From NCBI GenBank assembly GCA_905201285.1, contig CAJKNM010000005.1, positions 1-48,183 of the forward strand: 48,183 nt of DNA, written 5' to 3'. This DNA is from an uncultured Eubacteriales bacterium (GTDB lineage Bacteria; Bacillota; Clostridia; Monoglobales; Monoglobaceae). Both the position numbers and the translations under genes were made by a program. This document shows, piece after piece, positions 24,986 through 33,816 of this stretch. The notes beneath the pieces are model-generated. The model had not been told where the DNA came from. It was given only the letters and a program-made list of their open reading frames with translations, and made no database searches. Within the stretch, counting starts at the first letter, position 1, and the number at the start of each line of letters is the position of its first letter.

Positions 24986-25858
24986 TTAATCTATGTTTTC
25001 AAGCTTTAATGTTTCGCCCGACTTGATTGAAAATGTTTTTTTATCTATTTCGAACCAAACGGTTTTTAATGTCGGATTATACACTCTTGTGCCGTCGGCG
25101 CTGAATATCAGGGAATTATACGCCGTTACATAATCGTATATCTCTATATTTGTTGCATACCATATATCGTTGTGCCCGCCGAGCCTCGAACAGATTTCGT
25201 CAAGTCTGTCCCAGCTATTGTTCCGGTCAAATTCAAAGCTGTGTCCCCATACATAAAACAGTCTCGGATAATGGTCTGCGCAATATGCTGAGTTGACATC
25301 AAGCTTTAAAAATTTTTCTATATAATCAAAAATTTCAGGGTTGTCATGATGCGCGGTCGGCATCCACGCCAGCCAGTCGTTCGGAAGCATAAAAGCGTCA
25401 TTATCTCCGCCCAATGTCCTTGAATAGACTATATCCAAATCGGTCAGGTACTGCCTTATCGTTTCGTATTTCATACCGTTATACATTACAGTTATTCCGC
25501 TGTCAGGATACGCCATACCCCTTATGATTCGACCGAACATTTCTTCAAGCTCAAGTCTGCACTGTAAAAATTCACGGATTCCGTCAATCGGGCGAAGCTT
25601 ACCCGGCGCCTTGTGATATGCGCCGTGAACGGCAACCTCGTGTCCGCCGCCCAAAATATATTTGTTGACATCATCTTTTGTCAGATGATAACCATCGCTC
25701 TCTTCGTGAATACATTGGCTGTTTAAGTTAAATGTTGCCTTTATGTTATACTTGTCGAAGGTCTGAACAAGCTTTAAGTCAAACCTCGGGCCGTCATCAT
25801 AACTAAAGGTAACAGCTTTTGTTTTTCCCTCGGGAAAACGCAGAAATCTATAATGCAT
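24986..25858 (-). CDS. Polysaccharide deacetylase (CE4) family protein
   Basis: 290 residues with the NodB fold: TFSYDDGPRFD (first motif, catalytic Asp-Asp), HEVAVHGAYHKAP (metal-binding His pair), and a later RGMAYPDSG equivalent of the RxPY/RPPGG-like motif. The C-terminal ~50 residues form a small beta domain (LKTVWFEIDKKTFSIKSGETLKL). There is no signal peptide, so it is either cytoplasmic or released otherwise. CE4 enzymes remove N- or O-acetyl groups from sugars; the target is unknown. The ATG at 25858 is chosen because GGAG lies 10 bases upstream, while the ATG at 25873 overlaps that site. It begins 18 bases after ruvX. Confidence 0.87.
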   Translation of the reverse strand: MHYRFLRFPEGKTKAVTFSYDDGPRFDLKLVQTFDKYNIKATFNLNSQCIHEESDGYHLTKDDVNKYILGGGHEVAVHGAYHKAPGKLRPIDGIREFLQCRLELEEMFGRIIRGMAYPDSGITVMYNGMKYETIRQYLTDLDIVYSRTLGGDNDAFMLPNDWLAWMPTAHHDNPEIFDYIEKFLKLDVNSAYCADHYPRLFYVWGHSFEFDRNNSWDRLDEICSRLGGHNDIWYATNIEIYDYVTAYNSLIFSADGTRVYNPTLKTVWFEIDKKTFSIKSGETLKLENID

Positions 25859-25876
25859 AGTGAAAATCTCCATTCT

Positions 25877-26287
25877 TTATTTAAGGCTGTCTAAATATCC
25901 CTGAAGGATATAAGCCGCCGAGATACTGTCGACGCTTTCTTTTCGTTTTTTTCCGCGGACATTAGTCTCGTTCATCAGATTATGCGCCGAAACAGTAGTG
26001 AGTCGTTCGTCCCACAAAATAATCGGAATATCGGTGAATTTCTTTATGGCTTCAACCAAACGCCGAGTCTTTTCGGCACGGGGACCGATGGTTCCGTTCA
26101 TATTTTTAGGGTAGCCAAGAACAATTTTTTCCGCGCCGAGCTCTCCGGCAAGAGCCGCAGTGTGCTCTGCGACATTTTTGATGTTTCCGCTTTTGAATGC
26201 GGGAATGACGCTTGCGCCGAAGCCAAGCGCGTCTGATATTGCATAGCCTGTTCGGCTGTCTCCGAAATCAACGCCGAGTATCTTCAT
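25877..26287 (-). CDS. ruvX: Holliday-junction resolvase-like protein RuvX/YqgF
   Basis: 136 residues of RNase H fold. MKILGVDFGDSRTGYAISD holds the first catalytic Asp, IVLGYPKNMNGTIGPRAEK is the family signature, PIILWDERLTTVSAHNLM has the Glu, and DSISAAYILQGYLDS ends with the last Asp. The essential role is thought to be 16S rRNA pre-processing, with junction resolution debated. GTGAGGA precedes the ATG and rarA ends 14 bases upstream, so it is in the glyA operon. Confidence 0.94.
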   Translation of the reverse strand: MKILGVDFGDSRTGYAISDALGFGASVIPAFKSGNIKNVAEHTAALAGELGAEKIVLGYPKNMNGTIGPRAEKTRRLVEAIKKFTDIPIILWDERLTTVSAHNLMNETNVRGKKRKESVDSISAAYILQGYLDSLK

Positions 26288-26301
26288 ATTTTATCCTCAC
26301 A

Positions 26302-27573
26302 TTATTTATTTTTAATTTTGTCCCAGTATTCCTTTGCGTTTTGCTCTGCCTTGTTGCGGCCGTACTCATAATACCTCTTGTCCTTAATTTTATCGGGAAG
26401 GTACTGCTGAACCACATAATGATTGGGAAAGTCGTGCGGATACAGATAATTCTGGCCCTTAGGAAGCTCGCCCTCTCCGTCATAGTGGACGTTTTGGAGC
26501 TGACGCGGAATGTTTCCCGTGTCTATATGCTCGAGGTCATACAAGGCCGAGTCCAGCGCAAGGTAAGCCGAATTTGATTTCGGCGCGGTGGCGAGAAGAA
26601 CGGTTGCCTCGGCGAGAGGAATCCGCGCTTCCGGAAAGCCAAGCATCAGTGCGCTGTCAACGCACGATTTTACTATGGTTATAGCTGACGGATAAGCAAG
26701 CCCAATATCCTCGCACGCAATCACCAAAAGCCTTCGGCAAATGGACTGAATATCGTCTGCGGCAACAAGCCGCGCGAGATAGTGAACCGCCGCATCGGGG
26801 TCGCTTCCGCGGATAGACTTTTGGAAGGCGCTTAAAATATCATAGTGGCTGTCGCCCATCTTATCATATTTTATAATCTTCTTCTGGGTGCATTGTTCAA
26901 CGGTTTCAGACGTAAGATGAAGCTTTCCGTCATCGCCCGGCGGCGTATAGCTAACGGCAAGTTCAAGCGAGTTCAGGGCGCGTCTCACATCTCCGCCCGA
27001 CCTCTCGGCAAGCAGATTCAGAAAATCGCCGTCGGAATCAATCGAATCCTCACCCATTTCGCTTTTTAGAATTTTAAGAGCGCGGCTCAGAACCTGTTCT
27101 ATATCCTCGGGCTTAAGAGGACGGAATTCAAAGACTGTACTTCGGCTTAAAATTGCGTTATATACATAAAAATACGGGTTTTCGGTTGTGCTTGCGATAA
27201 GCGTGATTTTTCCGTTTTCGGTGTATTCCAGAAGCGACTGCTGTTGTTTTTTGTTAAAATTCTGAATCTCGTCAAGATAGAGGAGAACTCCGTCCTGACC
27301 GAGAAGACCTTCGCTTTCCTTGACGATAGCCTTTATATCCGATACTGACGCGTTCGTTGCGTTAAGTTTATATAGCGGCCGGTTTGAAATCTTAGCCGCA
27401 ATGTTAGCAACGGTCGTCTTTCCCGTTCCCGACGGGCCATAGAAAATCATACTCGGAATGTTTCCGCTTTCGATAATGTTTCTGAGAATCCGTCCCTTGC
27501 CGAGTATGTGCTTTTGACCCGCTACATCATCAAGACAGGTAGGACGGATTCTGTCCGCAAGCGGCTTATTCAT
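26302..27573 (-). CDS. rarA: Replication-associated recombination protein RarA (MgsA)
   Basis: 423 residues, AAA+ clamp-loader-like ATPase. Start MNKPLADRIRPTCLDDVAGQKHILG, Walker A FYGPSGTGKTT, Walker B LLYLDEIQNFN, sensor 1 IASTTENPYF, then the C-terminal tetramerisation region with MLGFPEARIPLAEA and LYPHDFPNHYVVQQYLPD. It acts at stalled forks with SSB and RecA. The start is at 27573: homologues begin there, and the ATG overlaps the glyA stop by 8 bases (ATGAATAA), giving translational coupling. The open frame extends 21 codons further but inside glyA. Confidence 0.94.
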   Translation of the reverse strand: MNKPLADRIRPTCLDDVAGQKHILGKGRILRNIIESGNIPSMIFYGPSGTGKTTVANIAAKISNRPLYKLNATNASVSDIKAIVKESEGLLGQDGVLLYLDEIQNFNKKQQQSLLEYTENGKITLIASTTENPYFYVYNAILSRSTVFEFRPLKPEDIEQVLSRALKILKSEMGEDSIDSDGDFLNLLAERSGGDVRRALNSLELAVSYTPPGDDGKLHLTSETVEQCTQKKIIKYDKMGDSHYDILSAFQKSIRGSDPDAAVHYLARLVAADDIQSICRRLLVIACEDIGLAYPSAITIVKSCVDSALMLGFPEARIPLAEATVLLATAPKSNSAYLALDSALYDLEHIDTGNIPRQLQNVHYDGEGELPKGQNYLYPHDFPNHYVVQQYLPDKIKDKRYYEYGRNKAEQNAKEYWDKIKNK

Positions 27574-28804
27574 AAAGCGGGTGTTTCCTGCAAAGAGCGT
27601 GAACCCTTTCGGTAACCTCGTCGCGGGTACCCTCAAAGTCTTTTATTACCATAGAGATAAGCTCGGCTACCTCTTTCATATCCTCTTCGATAAAGCCGCG
27701 CGTTGTAACAGCCGGCGTACCGAGCCTGATTCCGCTTGTCACAAACGGACTTTGCGGGTCGTTGGGGATGGTATTCTTGTTACAGGTGATGCCCACTTCG
27801 TCAAGGTTGTGTTCAACTTCCTTACCGGTCTTTCCCTGTTTAATCAGGTCGACAAGCATAAGGTGATTGTCGGTGCCGCCCGATACTATGTCTATTCCCC
27901 TTGACATAAGTTCGCTTGCAAGAGTAGCCGCATTCTTTTTAATCTGTGCCTGATACGTCTTAAACTCGGGCGACAGAGCCTCTTTAAGGCATACGGCCTT
28001 TGCAGCGATAACGTGCATAAGCGGGCCGCCCTGACAGCCGGGGAAGACAGCCTTATTAATATCCTTTGCGTACTTTTCCTTGCAGAGGATAAGACCGCCT
28101 CTCGGGCCTCTTAAGGTCTTGTGAGTTGTGGTTGTAACAAAATCGGCATAAGGAACGGGACTTTGGTGAAGCCCTGCTGCAACAAGACCCGCGATGTGCG
28201 CCATATCAACCATAAGATAAGCGCCCACTTCATCGGCAATTTCCCGGAATTTAGCGAAGTCGATTTCCCTTGCGTACGCGCTTGCACCGGCAAGAATCAT
28301 CTTAGGCTTGTTCTCAACCGCCAGCTTATATAGAGCGTCATAATCTATTCTCTGCGTAACGCTGTCGACACCGTAGGGGACAACATTAAAATACTTACCG
28401 GAAATATTGACGGGCGAACCGTGGCTGAGGTGGCCGCCGTGCGCAAGGTTCATACCAAGGTAGGTATCGCCGGGCTTCATAGCCGCAAAGAATACGGCGA
28501 GGTTCGCCTGTGCGCCTGAGTGCGGCTGAACGTTTGCAAACTCTGCGCCGAAGAGCTTCTTTGCACGTTCTCTTGCTAAATCCTCTACTATATCAACGTA
28601 TTCACAGCCGCCGTAATAACGCTTTCCGGGATAGCCCTCGGCATACTTGTTGGTCAGCGGCGAACCCATTGCCTCCATAACGGCGGGGCTTACGAAGTTT
28701 TCAGAAGCAATAAGCTCTATCTTTTCGCGCTGCCTGCCGAGTTCTTTAAATATTGCGTCAGCAACTTCAGGGTCAGTCTTTTTTACGTTCTCAAATTCAA
28801 ACAT
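27566..28804 (-). CDS. glyA: Serine hydroxymethyltransferase
   Basis: 412 residues. Converts serine and tetrahydrofolate to glycine and 5,10-methylene-THF, with PLP. Motifs: ELIASENFVSPAVMEAMGS, NKYAEGYPGKRYYGGCEYVD, NVQPHSGAQANLAVF, DMAHIAGLVAAGLH, and TTTHKTLRGPRGGLIL with the PLP lysine. The start at 28804 is used as AAAGGA lies 9 bases upstream and homologues begin MFEF; the upstream ATG at 28837 has no site. It is the first gene of the operon glyA-rarA-ruvX-deacetylase-DUF1292 and is divergent from nth. Confidence 0.97.
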   Translation of the reverse strand: MFEFENVKKTDPEVADAIFKELGRQREKIELIASENFVSPAVMEAMGSPLTNKYAEGYPGKRYYGGCEYVDIVEDLARERAKKLFGAEFANVQPHSGAQANLAVFFAAMKPGDTYLGMNLAHGGHLSHGSPVNISGKYFNVVPYGVDSVTQRIDYDALYKLAVENKPKMILAGASAYAREIDFAKFREIADEVGAYLMVDMAHIAGLVAAGLHQSPVPYADFVTTTTHKTLRGPRGGLILCKEKYAKDINKAVFPGCQGGPLMHVIAAKAVCLKEALSPEFKTYQAQIKKNAATLASELMSRGIDIVSGGTDNHLMLVDLIKQGKTGKEVEHNLDEVGITCNKNTIPNDPQSPFVTSGIRLGTPAVTTRGFIEEDMKEVAELISMVIKDFEGTRDEVTERVHALCRKHPLYE

Positions 28805-28864
28805 TGTATTCAATCCTTTCGGGCGCACGGGGCGCATTTTACAAATTTATAATATAGAATAATC

Positions 28865-28893
28865 TTGCAAATTACTCTAATTTATATTATAAT
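28865..28893 (+). promoter_or_regulatory. Promoter of nth, overlapping the glyA promoter
   Basis: TTGCAA at 28865-28870, 17 bases, TATAAT at 28888-28893. Its -10 shares a palindrome with the glyA -10. Confidence 0.72.
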
Positions 28894-28914
28894 ATTATAA
28901 AGAAGATTTTGCAA
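28886..28914 (-). promoter_or_regulatory. Promoter of glyA, overlapping the nth promoter
   Basis: On the minus strand TTGCAA (28914-28909), 17 bases, TATAAT (28891-28886). A mirror image of the nth promoter. Confidence 0.72.
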
Positions 28915-28957
28915 GAGAAAAATACAATCTTTTGAAATAAAATGCGAGGTGTTAGAT

Positions 28958-29602
28958 ATGAGAGAGAGCCTTAAAGCAAGGCGGTGCCGTGCCGCCGAGA
29001 TATACAAAATTTTTGGCGAGGTTTATAAAGACGCGGACTGTACACTTGAATATAAAAGTGCGCTTCAGCTTCTTATCGCGACACAGCTGGCGGCTCAGTG
29101 CACCGACGCGAGGGTCAATATGGTTACGCCTGCGCTTTTTGCCAAGTATCCCGATGTTTATGCTTTCGCAAACGCCGATGAGCTTGAACTTCGCGAGGAT
29201 ATACGTTCGACCGGATTTTTCAGAAATAAGGCGAGGAACATAATCGCCTGCTGCCGGATGCTGATTGACGATTTCGGCGGCGAGGTTCCGAACTCAATGG
29301 AGGAGCTTTTGAAGCTTCCCGGGGTGGGAAGAAAAACGGCAAACCTTGTCCTCGGCGATTTTTTCGGCATACCCGGTGTGGTTGTCGATACCCATGCAAC
29401 AAGGCTTTCGAACAGGATGGGCTTCACCAAAGAAAGCGACCCGTACAAGATAGAGCTTGACCTTCAGAAATTGCTTCCGCCCGAGGATTGGGCGCAGTTC
29501 TGTCACTGTCTTGTTTATCACGGAAGGGCTTTCTGTACGGCACGGGCGCCGAAGTGCGATATATGTCCTGTTGAACAGCTGTGTCCCAAAGTGGGGGTTT
29601 AA
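28958..29602 (+). CDS. nth: Endonuclease III
   Basis: 214 residues. Base-excision repair glycosylase and AP lyase for oxidised pyrimidines. QLLIATQLAAQCTDARVN is the family start, LPGVGRKTANLVLG the helix-hairpin-helix with catalytic Lys, VVDTHATRLSNRMG contains the catalytic Asp, and the end holds the [4Fe-4S] cluster motif C-x6-C-x2-C-x5-C (CTARAPKCDICPVEQLC). The start at 28958 has GAGGTG 6 bases upstream; the GTG at 28949 overlaps that site. Cytoplasmic, single-gene unit. Confidence 0.96.
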   Translation: MRESLKARRCRAAEIYKIFGEVYKDADCTLEYKSALQLLIATQLAAQCTDARVNMVTPALFAKYPDVYAFANADELELREDIRSTGFFRNKARNIIACCRMLIDDFGGEVPNSMEELLKLPGVGRKTANLVLGDFFGIPGVVVDTHATRLSNRMGFTKESDPYKIELDLQKLLPPEDWAQFCHCLVYHGRAFCTARAPKCDICPVEQLCPKVGV

Positions 29603-29697
29603 ATATTATGAGTCTTTATTACTCACAAAAAACCGACAAAAATTTTGTCTATATTCAATCAAAATTTTAAAAATTGAGGTTATTACCGAAAAAACTA

Positions 29698-29726
29698 TTG
29701 TAATTTTGCTTGAAAAATGGTACAAT
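29698..29726 (+). promoter_or_regulatory. Promoter of the recJ operon
   Basis: TTGTAA at 29698-29703, 17 bases, TACAAT at 29721-29726. Confidence 0.72.
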
Positions 29727-29747
29727 AATAGTTATGGTGTAATATTA

Positions 29748-29769
29748 TTATGCCGTAGGTGCGGCATAA
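29748..29769 (+). promoter_or_regulatory. Hairpin in the recJ leader
   Basis: TTATGCCG (29748-29755) pairs perfectly with CGGCATAA (29762-29769), loop of 6. It lies at about +15 of the transcript and shares its 7-base arm with the dnaN leader repeat. Confidence 0.5.
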
Positions 29770-29811
29770 GTACAAATTTGTGGAAATAAACTAACCGGGA
29801 GATTATACGTT

Positions 29812-31515
29812 ATGTTAAAGAAAAAATGGCTTCTGAAAGAATTTGATAAGTCGCGTGTTCTTGAAATTTCAAGAACGTTCGGAATTTCTCCGCTGACTTC
29901 TATAGTTCTTTATAACCGCGGCGTCAGAGAGAACGAACAGATTAAGAATTTTCTCTCTAAGGATTTGGGGACTATGTATGACCCGTTTCTTATGCGCGAT
30001 ATGGATAAGGCGGTTAAACGCATAAATGCCGCGAAGGAAGCAGGCGAAAAGATTACAATATACGGAGATTATGACGTTGACGGTATAACCGCCATCGCTA
30101 TACTATATAAATATTTAGCCGGACTTGGTATAGACGTTGACTATTATGTTCCAGACAGGATGCAAGAGGGTTATGGGGTGAACCGCGATGCTCTTGACAA
30201 GATAAAGACGCGCGGAAGTTCGCTCATCATAACGGTTGACACGGGCATCACCGCTGTTGAAGAATGTGAATATGCAACGGAAATCGGATTGGATGTCATT
30301 GTTACCGACCATCATGAGTGCAAGGAGAGAATCCCCGATGTGTATGCGGCGATTGACCCCAAGCGTAAGGATTGTAAGTATCCGTTTAAGAGCCTTGCCG
30401 GTGTCGGAGTTGTATTCAAGCTGATTCAGGCTCTGGATAAAAACAGCTCGCTTTTTGAACTGATGGAGGATTATGCCGACCTTATGTGCCTCGGTACCGT
30501 TGCGGATATTTCGCCGCTTGTTGACGAAAACCGCGTCATTGTGACAGAGGGGTTAAAGCGTTTTAAACGCACCAAAAACGTCGGCTTAAAGGCGCTTATT
30601 GATGTTTCTACAAACGGGAAGGCAATAACCACCTCGACAATCGGATATATAATTGCGCCCCGAATCAACGCAAGCGGCCGGCTCGGCTGTGCTTCGAGAA
30701 GTGTCGAGCTCTTTTTGACCGATGATGAAGAAAATGCGCTGAAGCTTGCAAATTCGCTCTGCGAGGAAAATTCCCTGCGTCAGCAGACCGAACAGAAGAT
30801 GTTTAAAGAGGCACTTGAATATATAGAAGAACATCCCGAGGTCAAGGAGGATAAAATTATTGTTATTCCTCACGAGAATTGGCATCACGGAATTGTGGGA
30901 ATAGTTTCGTCTAAGATAACCGAGAAGTTTTATAAGCCGTCGATACTCCTTGCGATAGACGGAGATGAAGCTAAAGGCTCGGGCAGAAGCGTTTCGGGAT
31001 TTAACCTTTTCGGTGCGCTCGAGAGCTGTTCGGACCTGCTTGAAAAATTCGGCGGGCATGAGCTTGCGGCGGGGCTTACCATTAAGTCATCAAATATAGA
31101 GGAATTCAGAAAGAAAATTAACGAGTATTCAAAGGATAAAATAAGTGAATCTATGCTTGTGCCTACGGTTATGCTTGACGCGGCGATAAAGGTTCCCTAC
31201 ATAACCATTGATACCGTTCACGATATTAATCGTCTTCAGCCGTTCGGTGTGGACAATCCCACCCCTGCGTTCGCTGTGCGGAATATCAAGATACACAAAA
31301 TCAGTGTTATGAGCGAGGGAAAGCATCTCAGAATGACGCTTCTCAAGGAAGGGAAGTACCTTGACGCGGTTGGCTTCGGTATGGGCGAGTACTATCACCA
31401 TCTCGAAGAGGGCGACTTTATTGACGTTGCGTTCGCTCTTGACATCAATGACTATAAGGGCTTTCAGAATGTTCAGCTCATACTCAAGGACATCAAGAAA
31501 GTTGAAGAAGAATAA
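29812..31515 (+). CDS. recJ: Single-strand-specific 5'-3' exonuclease RecJ
   Basis: 567 residues. DHH phosphoesterase motifs in order: ITIYGDYDVDGITA, IITVDTGITA, VIVTDHHECKE, then the DHHA1 domain with SGRSVSGFNL and FGGHELAAGLTI, and a C-terminal OB-like domain (VDIAF-type FIDVAFALDINDYKG). RecJ digests 5' ends in recombination and mismatch or base-excision repair. The length is nearer to the E. coli form than to the ~790-residue bacillary forms that carry an extra C-terminal domain. It heads the operon recJ-relA-MBL-hemZ, an order common in Clostridia, but the apt gene often found between recJ and relA is missing. Confidence 0.95.
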   Translation: MLKKKWLLKEFDKSRVLEISRTFGISPLTSIVLYNRGVRENEQIKNFLSKDLGTMYDPFLMRDMDKAVKRINAAKEAGEKITIYGDYDVDGITAIAILYKYLAGLGIDVDYYVPDRMQEGYGVNRDALDKIKTRGSSLIITVDTGITAVEECEYATEIGLDVIVTDHHECKERIPDVYAAIDPKRKDCKYPFKSLAGVGVVFKLIQALDKNSSLFELMEDYADLMCLGTVADISPLVDENRVIVTEGLKRFKRTKNVGLKALIDVSTNGKAITTSTIGYIIAPRINASGRLGCASRSVELFLTDDEENALKLANSLCEENSLRQQTEQKMFKEALEYIEEHPEVKEDKIIVIPHENWHHGIVGIVSSKITEKFYKPSILLAIDGDEAKGSGRSVSGFNLFGALESCSDLLEKFGGHELAAGLTIKSSNIEEFRKKINEYSKDKISESMLVPTVMLDAAIKVPYITIDTVHDINRLQPFGVDNPTPAFAVRNIKIHKISVMSEGKHLRMTLLKEGKYLDAVGFGMGEYYHHLEEGDFIDVAFALDINDYKGFQNVQLILKDIKKVEEE

Positions 31516-31556
31516 GTCCGGCGAGGTTACCGGCTTTCCTATAACAAGAAAACCTT

Positions 31557-31584
31557 TTAAAGCCGGCAATCAAGCCGGCTTTAA
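31557..31584 (+). terminator. Hairpin between recJ and relA
   Basis: TTAAAGCCGGC (31557-31567) pairs perfectly with GCCGGCTTTAA (31574-31584), loop of 6. The T tail is poor, so it may be a partial terminator or mRNA-stability element. Confidence 0.5.
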
Positions 31585-31610
31585 TTGACAATTTTTAAGG
31601 GGGTTGCACT

Positions 31611-33803
31611 ATGGAGGCAAAACAGGAATACAATCTCGACACCCTGCTTGCTAAAATCCGCAGGTATCACAAGGCTGATGACCTTCAAATTGTTGAAAAG
31701 GCGTATAACTATGCCGCGGAAAAGCACAAAAATCAGGTGCGAAAGTCGGGTGAGCCGTACTTTACGCATCCGATTCATGTCGCTCATATTATTGCGGATT
31801 TAGAGCTTGACCCACAGTCTGTCTGTGCCGCGCTTTTACACGATGTCGTCGAGGATACCGACGCGACGTATGAAGATATAGTAAGGGAATTCGGCGAGAC
31901 AATCGCTATGCTGGTTGACGGCGTTACCAAGCTCGGAAAGATTCCGACCCATTCAAAGGAAGAACAGCAGATTGAAAACCTGCGTAAGATGTTCTTTGCG
32001 ATGGCAAAGGATATTCGGGTTATTGTCATAAAGCTTGCCGATAGGCTTCATAATATGCAGACGCTTAAATATATGCCCGAGGAAAAGCAGAGAACTATAG
32101 CCAGAGAAACACTTGAGGTCTATGCACCTCTCGCTCACCGTCTCGGTATGTCAAAGATTAAGTGGGAACTTGAGGACACGGCGCTCAGATATATTGACCC
32201 TGTTGCGTATTACGAAATAGTGGATAAAATCGCACAGAAGCGAAGCGAACGCGAGGAATTTATCAAGAAGATAATCGATATACTTAAAAAACGGCTTTCC
32301 GAAACATTGGGGATTGAACCGCACATAGAGGGCAGGGCGAAGCATTTTTACAGCATATACAGAAAAATGTATATGCAGAATAAGACCATAGATGAATTAT
32401 ATGACCTGTTTGCGGTCAGAGTAATAGTAGATACGGTTGCTGAATGTTATGCCGTTTTAGGAACGGTTCACGAGCTTTTTAAGCCGATTCCGGGAAGATT
32501 TAAGGATTATATAGCTATGCCTAAGCCAAATATGTATCAGTCGCTTCATTCGACACTTATGGGGCCGGGCGGAACACCGTTTGAAATTCAGATCAGGACG
32601 TGGGAGATGCACCACACGGCGGAAAACGGTATTGCCGCTCACTGGAAGTATAAAGAGGGCATAAGCGGAACAACCGATATGGACGAGAAGCTTGAATGGA
32701 TAAAACAGCTTCTTGAAATCCAGAAGGAGACCAACGGCGAGGACTTTATGCAGGCGCTGAAAATAGATATGTTCAGCGACGAGGTGTTCGTTTTCACGCC
32801 GAAGGGCGATGTAATAAGCCTTCCGATTAACGCAACGCCGATTGACTTTGCATACGCGATACACAGCGCGGTCGGAAACCGTATGGTCGGAGCAAAGGTG
32901 AACGGAAAGATTGTTACCCTTGATTATACCCTGAAAAACGGTGATATAGTGGATATTATCACGTCAAAGACGTCATCGGGGCCGAACCTTGACTGGATAA
33001 AAATATGCAAGACCTCTCAGGCGAAGAACAAGATAAACCAGTGGTTTAAGAGGGTAAACCGCGAAGAAAATATAGCAAAGGGTCACGAGATACTTGAACA
33101 CGAGCTGAAGAAAAGCTCTATACCTGCATCGTTTATCGATGATAAAGAGATGATTCAGAGCCTTGCACGTAAGTACGGCTTTAATAACTATGATGACCTT
33201 ATGTCGGCGATAGGCTACGGAAGTACAAACGCATCACGTTTCGTGACAAGGTTTAAAACCGAGTGCAAGAAGAAGATTGCAAAGGACGAAAACCTGACCC
33301 CGGCAGAGCTTATTCCGATTGTTGCCAGAACGTCTGATAAGACAAATAACAGCGGCGTTGTGGTTGAAGGAATCGACAACTGTCTTATTCGTTTTTCGCA
33401 TTGCTGTAATCCTGTTCCCGGCGATAATATCGTTGGCTATGTCACCCGCGGAAGAGGTGTGGCAATCCATCGCGCCGACTGTATTAATATGATTCACGCC
33501 CTGCATAACGAGGAAGAAAGCACCCGTTTTATTCCCGTGCATTGGGCAAATGATACGGGTGCGAGCTTCCTGTCGACGCTTACCGTTACGGCGGGCAACA
33601 GAGCGAACCTCTTGCTCGACATTATGGCGGCGCTTTCTGAGTTTAAGCTTGTTGCCACTAACGTAAACGCCAGAACGGGGAAGAATAACCTTGCTATAAT
33701 AGAAGTTACGGTTGAAATTTCTGATACGCAACAGCTTGATAAGGTTATAAAAAGACTTAAAAAGATAGATGACGTGCTTTCAATAGTACGCCGCAGACAG
33801 TAA
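31611..33803 (+). CDS. relA: RelA/SpoT (p)ppGpp synthetase/hydrolase
   Basis: 730 residues, full long-form Rel. Hydrolase HD domain (FTHPIHVAHI, LLHDVVEDTD near 76-84, KLADRLHNMQTLK), so hydrolysis should be intact. Synthetase domain (FKDYIAMPKPNMYQSLHST, EIQIRTWEMH). TGS domain (EVFVFTPKGDVISLPINATPIDFAYAIHS), then the Cys-containing ZFD (CCNPVPGDNIVGYVTRGRG) and a C-terminal ACT domain from about 655. It makes and degrades ppGpp on uncharged tRNA at the ribosome. The start at 31611 has AAGGGGG upstream. The MBL gene follows after 13 bases. Confidence 0.96.
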   Translation: MEAKQEYNLDTLLAKIRRYHKADDLQIVEKAYNYAAEKHKNQVRKSGEPYFTHPIHVAHIIADLELDPQSVCAALLHDVVEDTDATYEDIVREFGETIAMLVDGVTKLGKIPTHSKEEQQIENLRKMFFAMAKDIRVIVIKLADRLHNMQTLKYMPEEKQRTIARETLEVYAPLAHRLGMSKIKWELEDTALRYIDPVAYYEIVDKIAQKRSEREEFIKKIIDILKKRLSETLGIEPHIEGRAKHFYSIYRKMYMQNKTIDELYDLFAVRVIVDTVAECYAVLGTVHELFKPIPGRFKDYIAMPKPNMYQSLHSTLMGPGGTPFEIQIRTWEMHHTAENGIAAHWKYKEGISGTTDMDEKLEWIKQLLEIQKETNGEDFMQALKIDMFSDEVFVFTPKGDVISLPINATPIDFAYAIHSAVGNRMVGAKVNGKIVTLDYTLKNGDIVDIITSKTSSGPNLDWIKICKTSQAKNKINQWFKRVNREENIAKGHEILEHELKKSSIPASFIDDKEMIQSLARKYGFNNYDDLMSAIGYGSTNASRFVTRFKTECKKKIAKDENLTPAELIPIVARTSDKTNNSGVVVEGIDNCLIRFSHCCNPVPGDNIVGYVTRGRGVAIHRADCINMIHALHNEEESTRFIPVHWANDTGASFLSTLTVTAGNRANLLLDIMAALSEFKLVATNVNARTGKNNLAIIEVTVEISDTQQLDKVIKRLKKIDDVLSIVRRRQ

Positions 33804-33816
33804 AGGGGGATAGCAT

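Noticed and set aside
31585..31610. Separate relA promoter
   Set aside because: A TTGACA occurs at 31585 but no -10 box is found at proper distance before the ATG.
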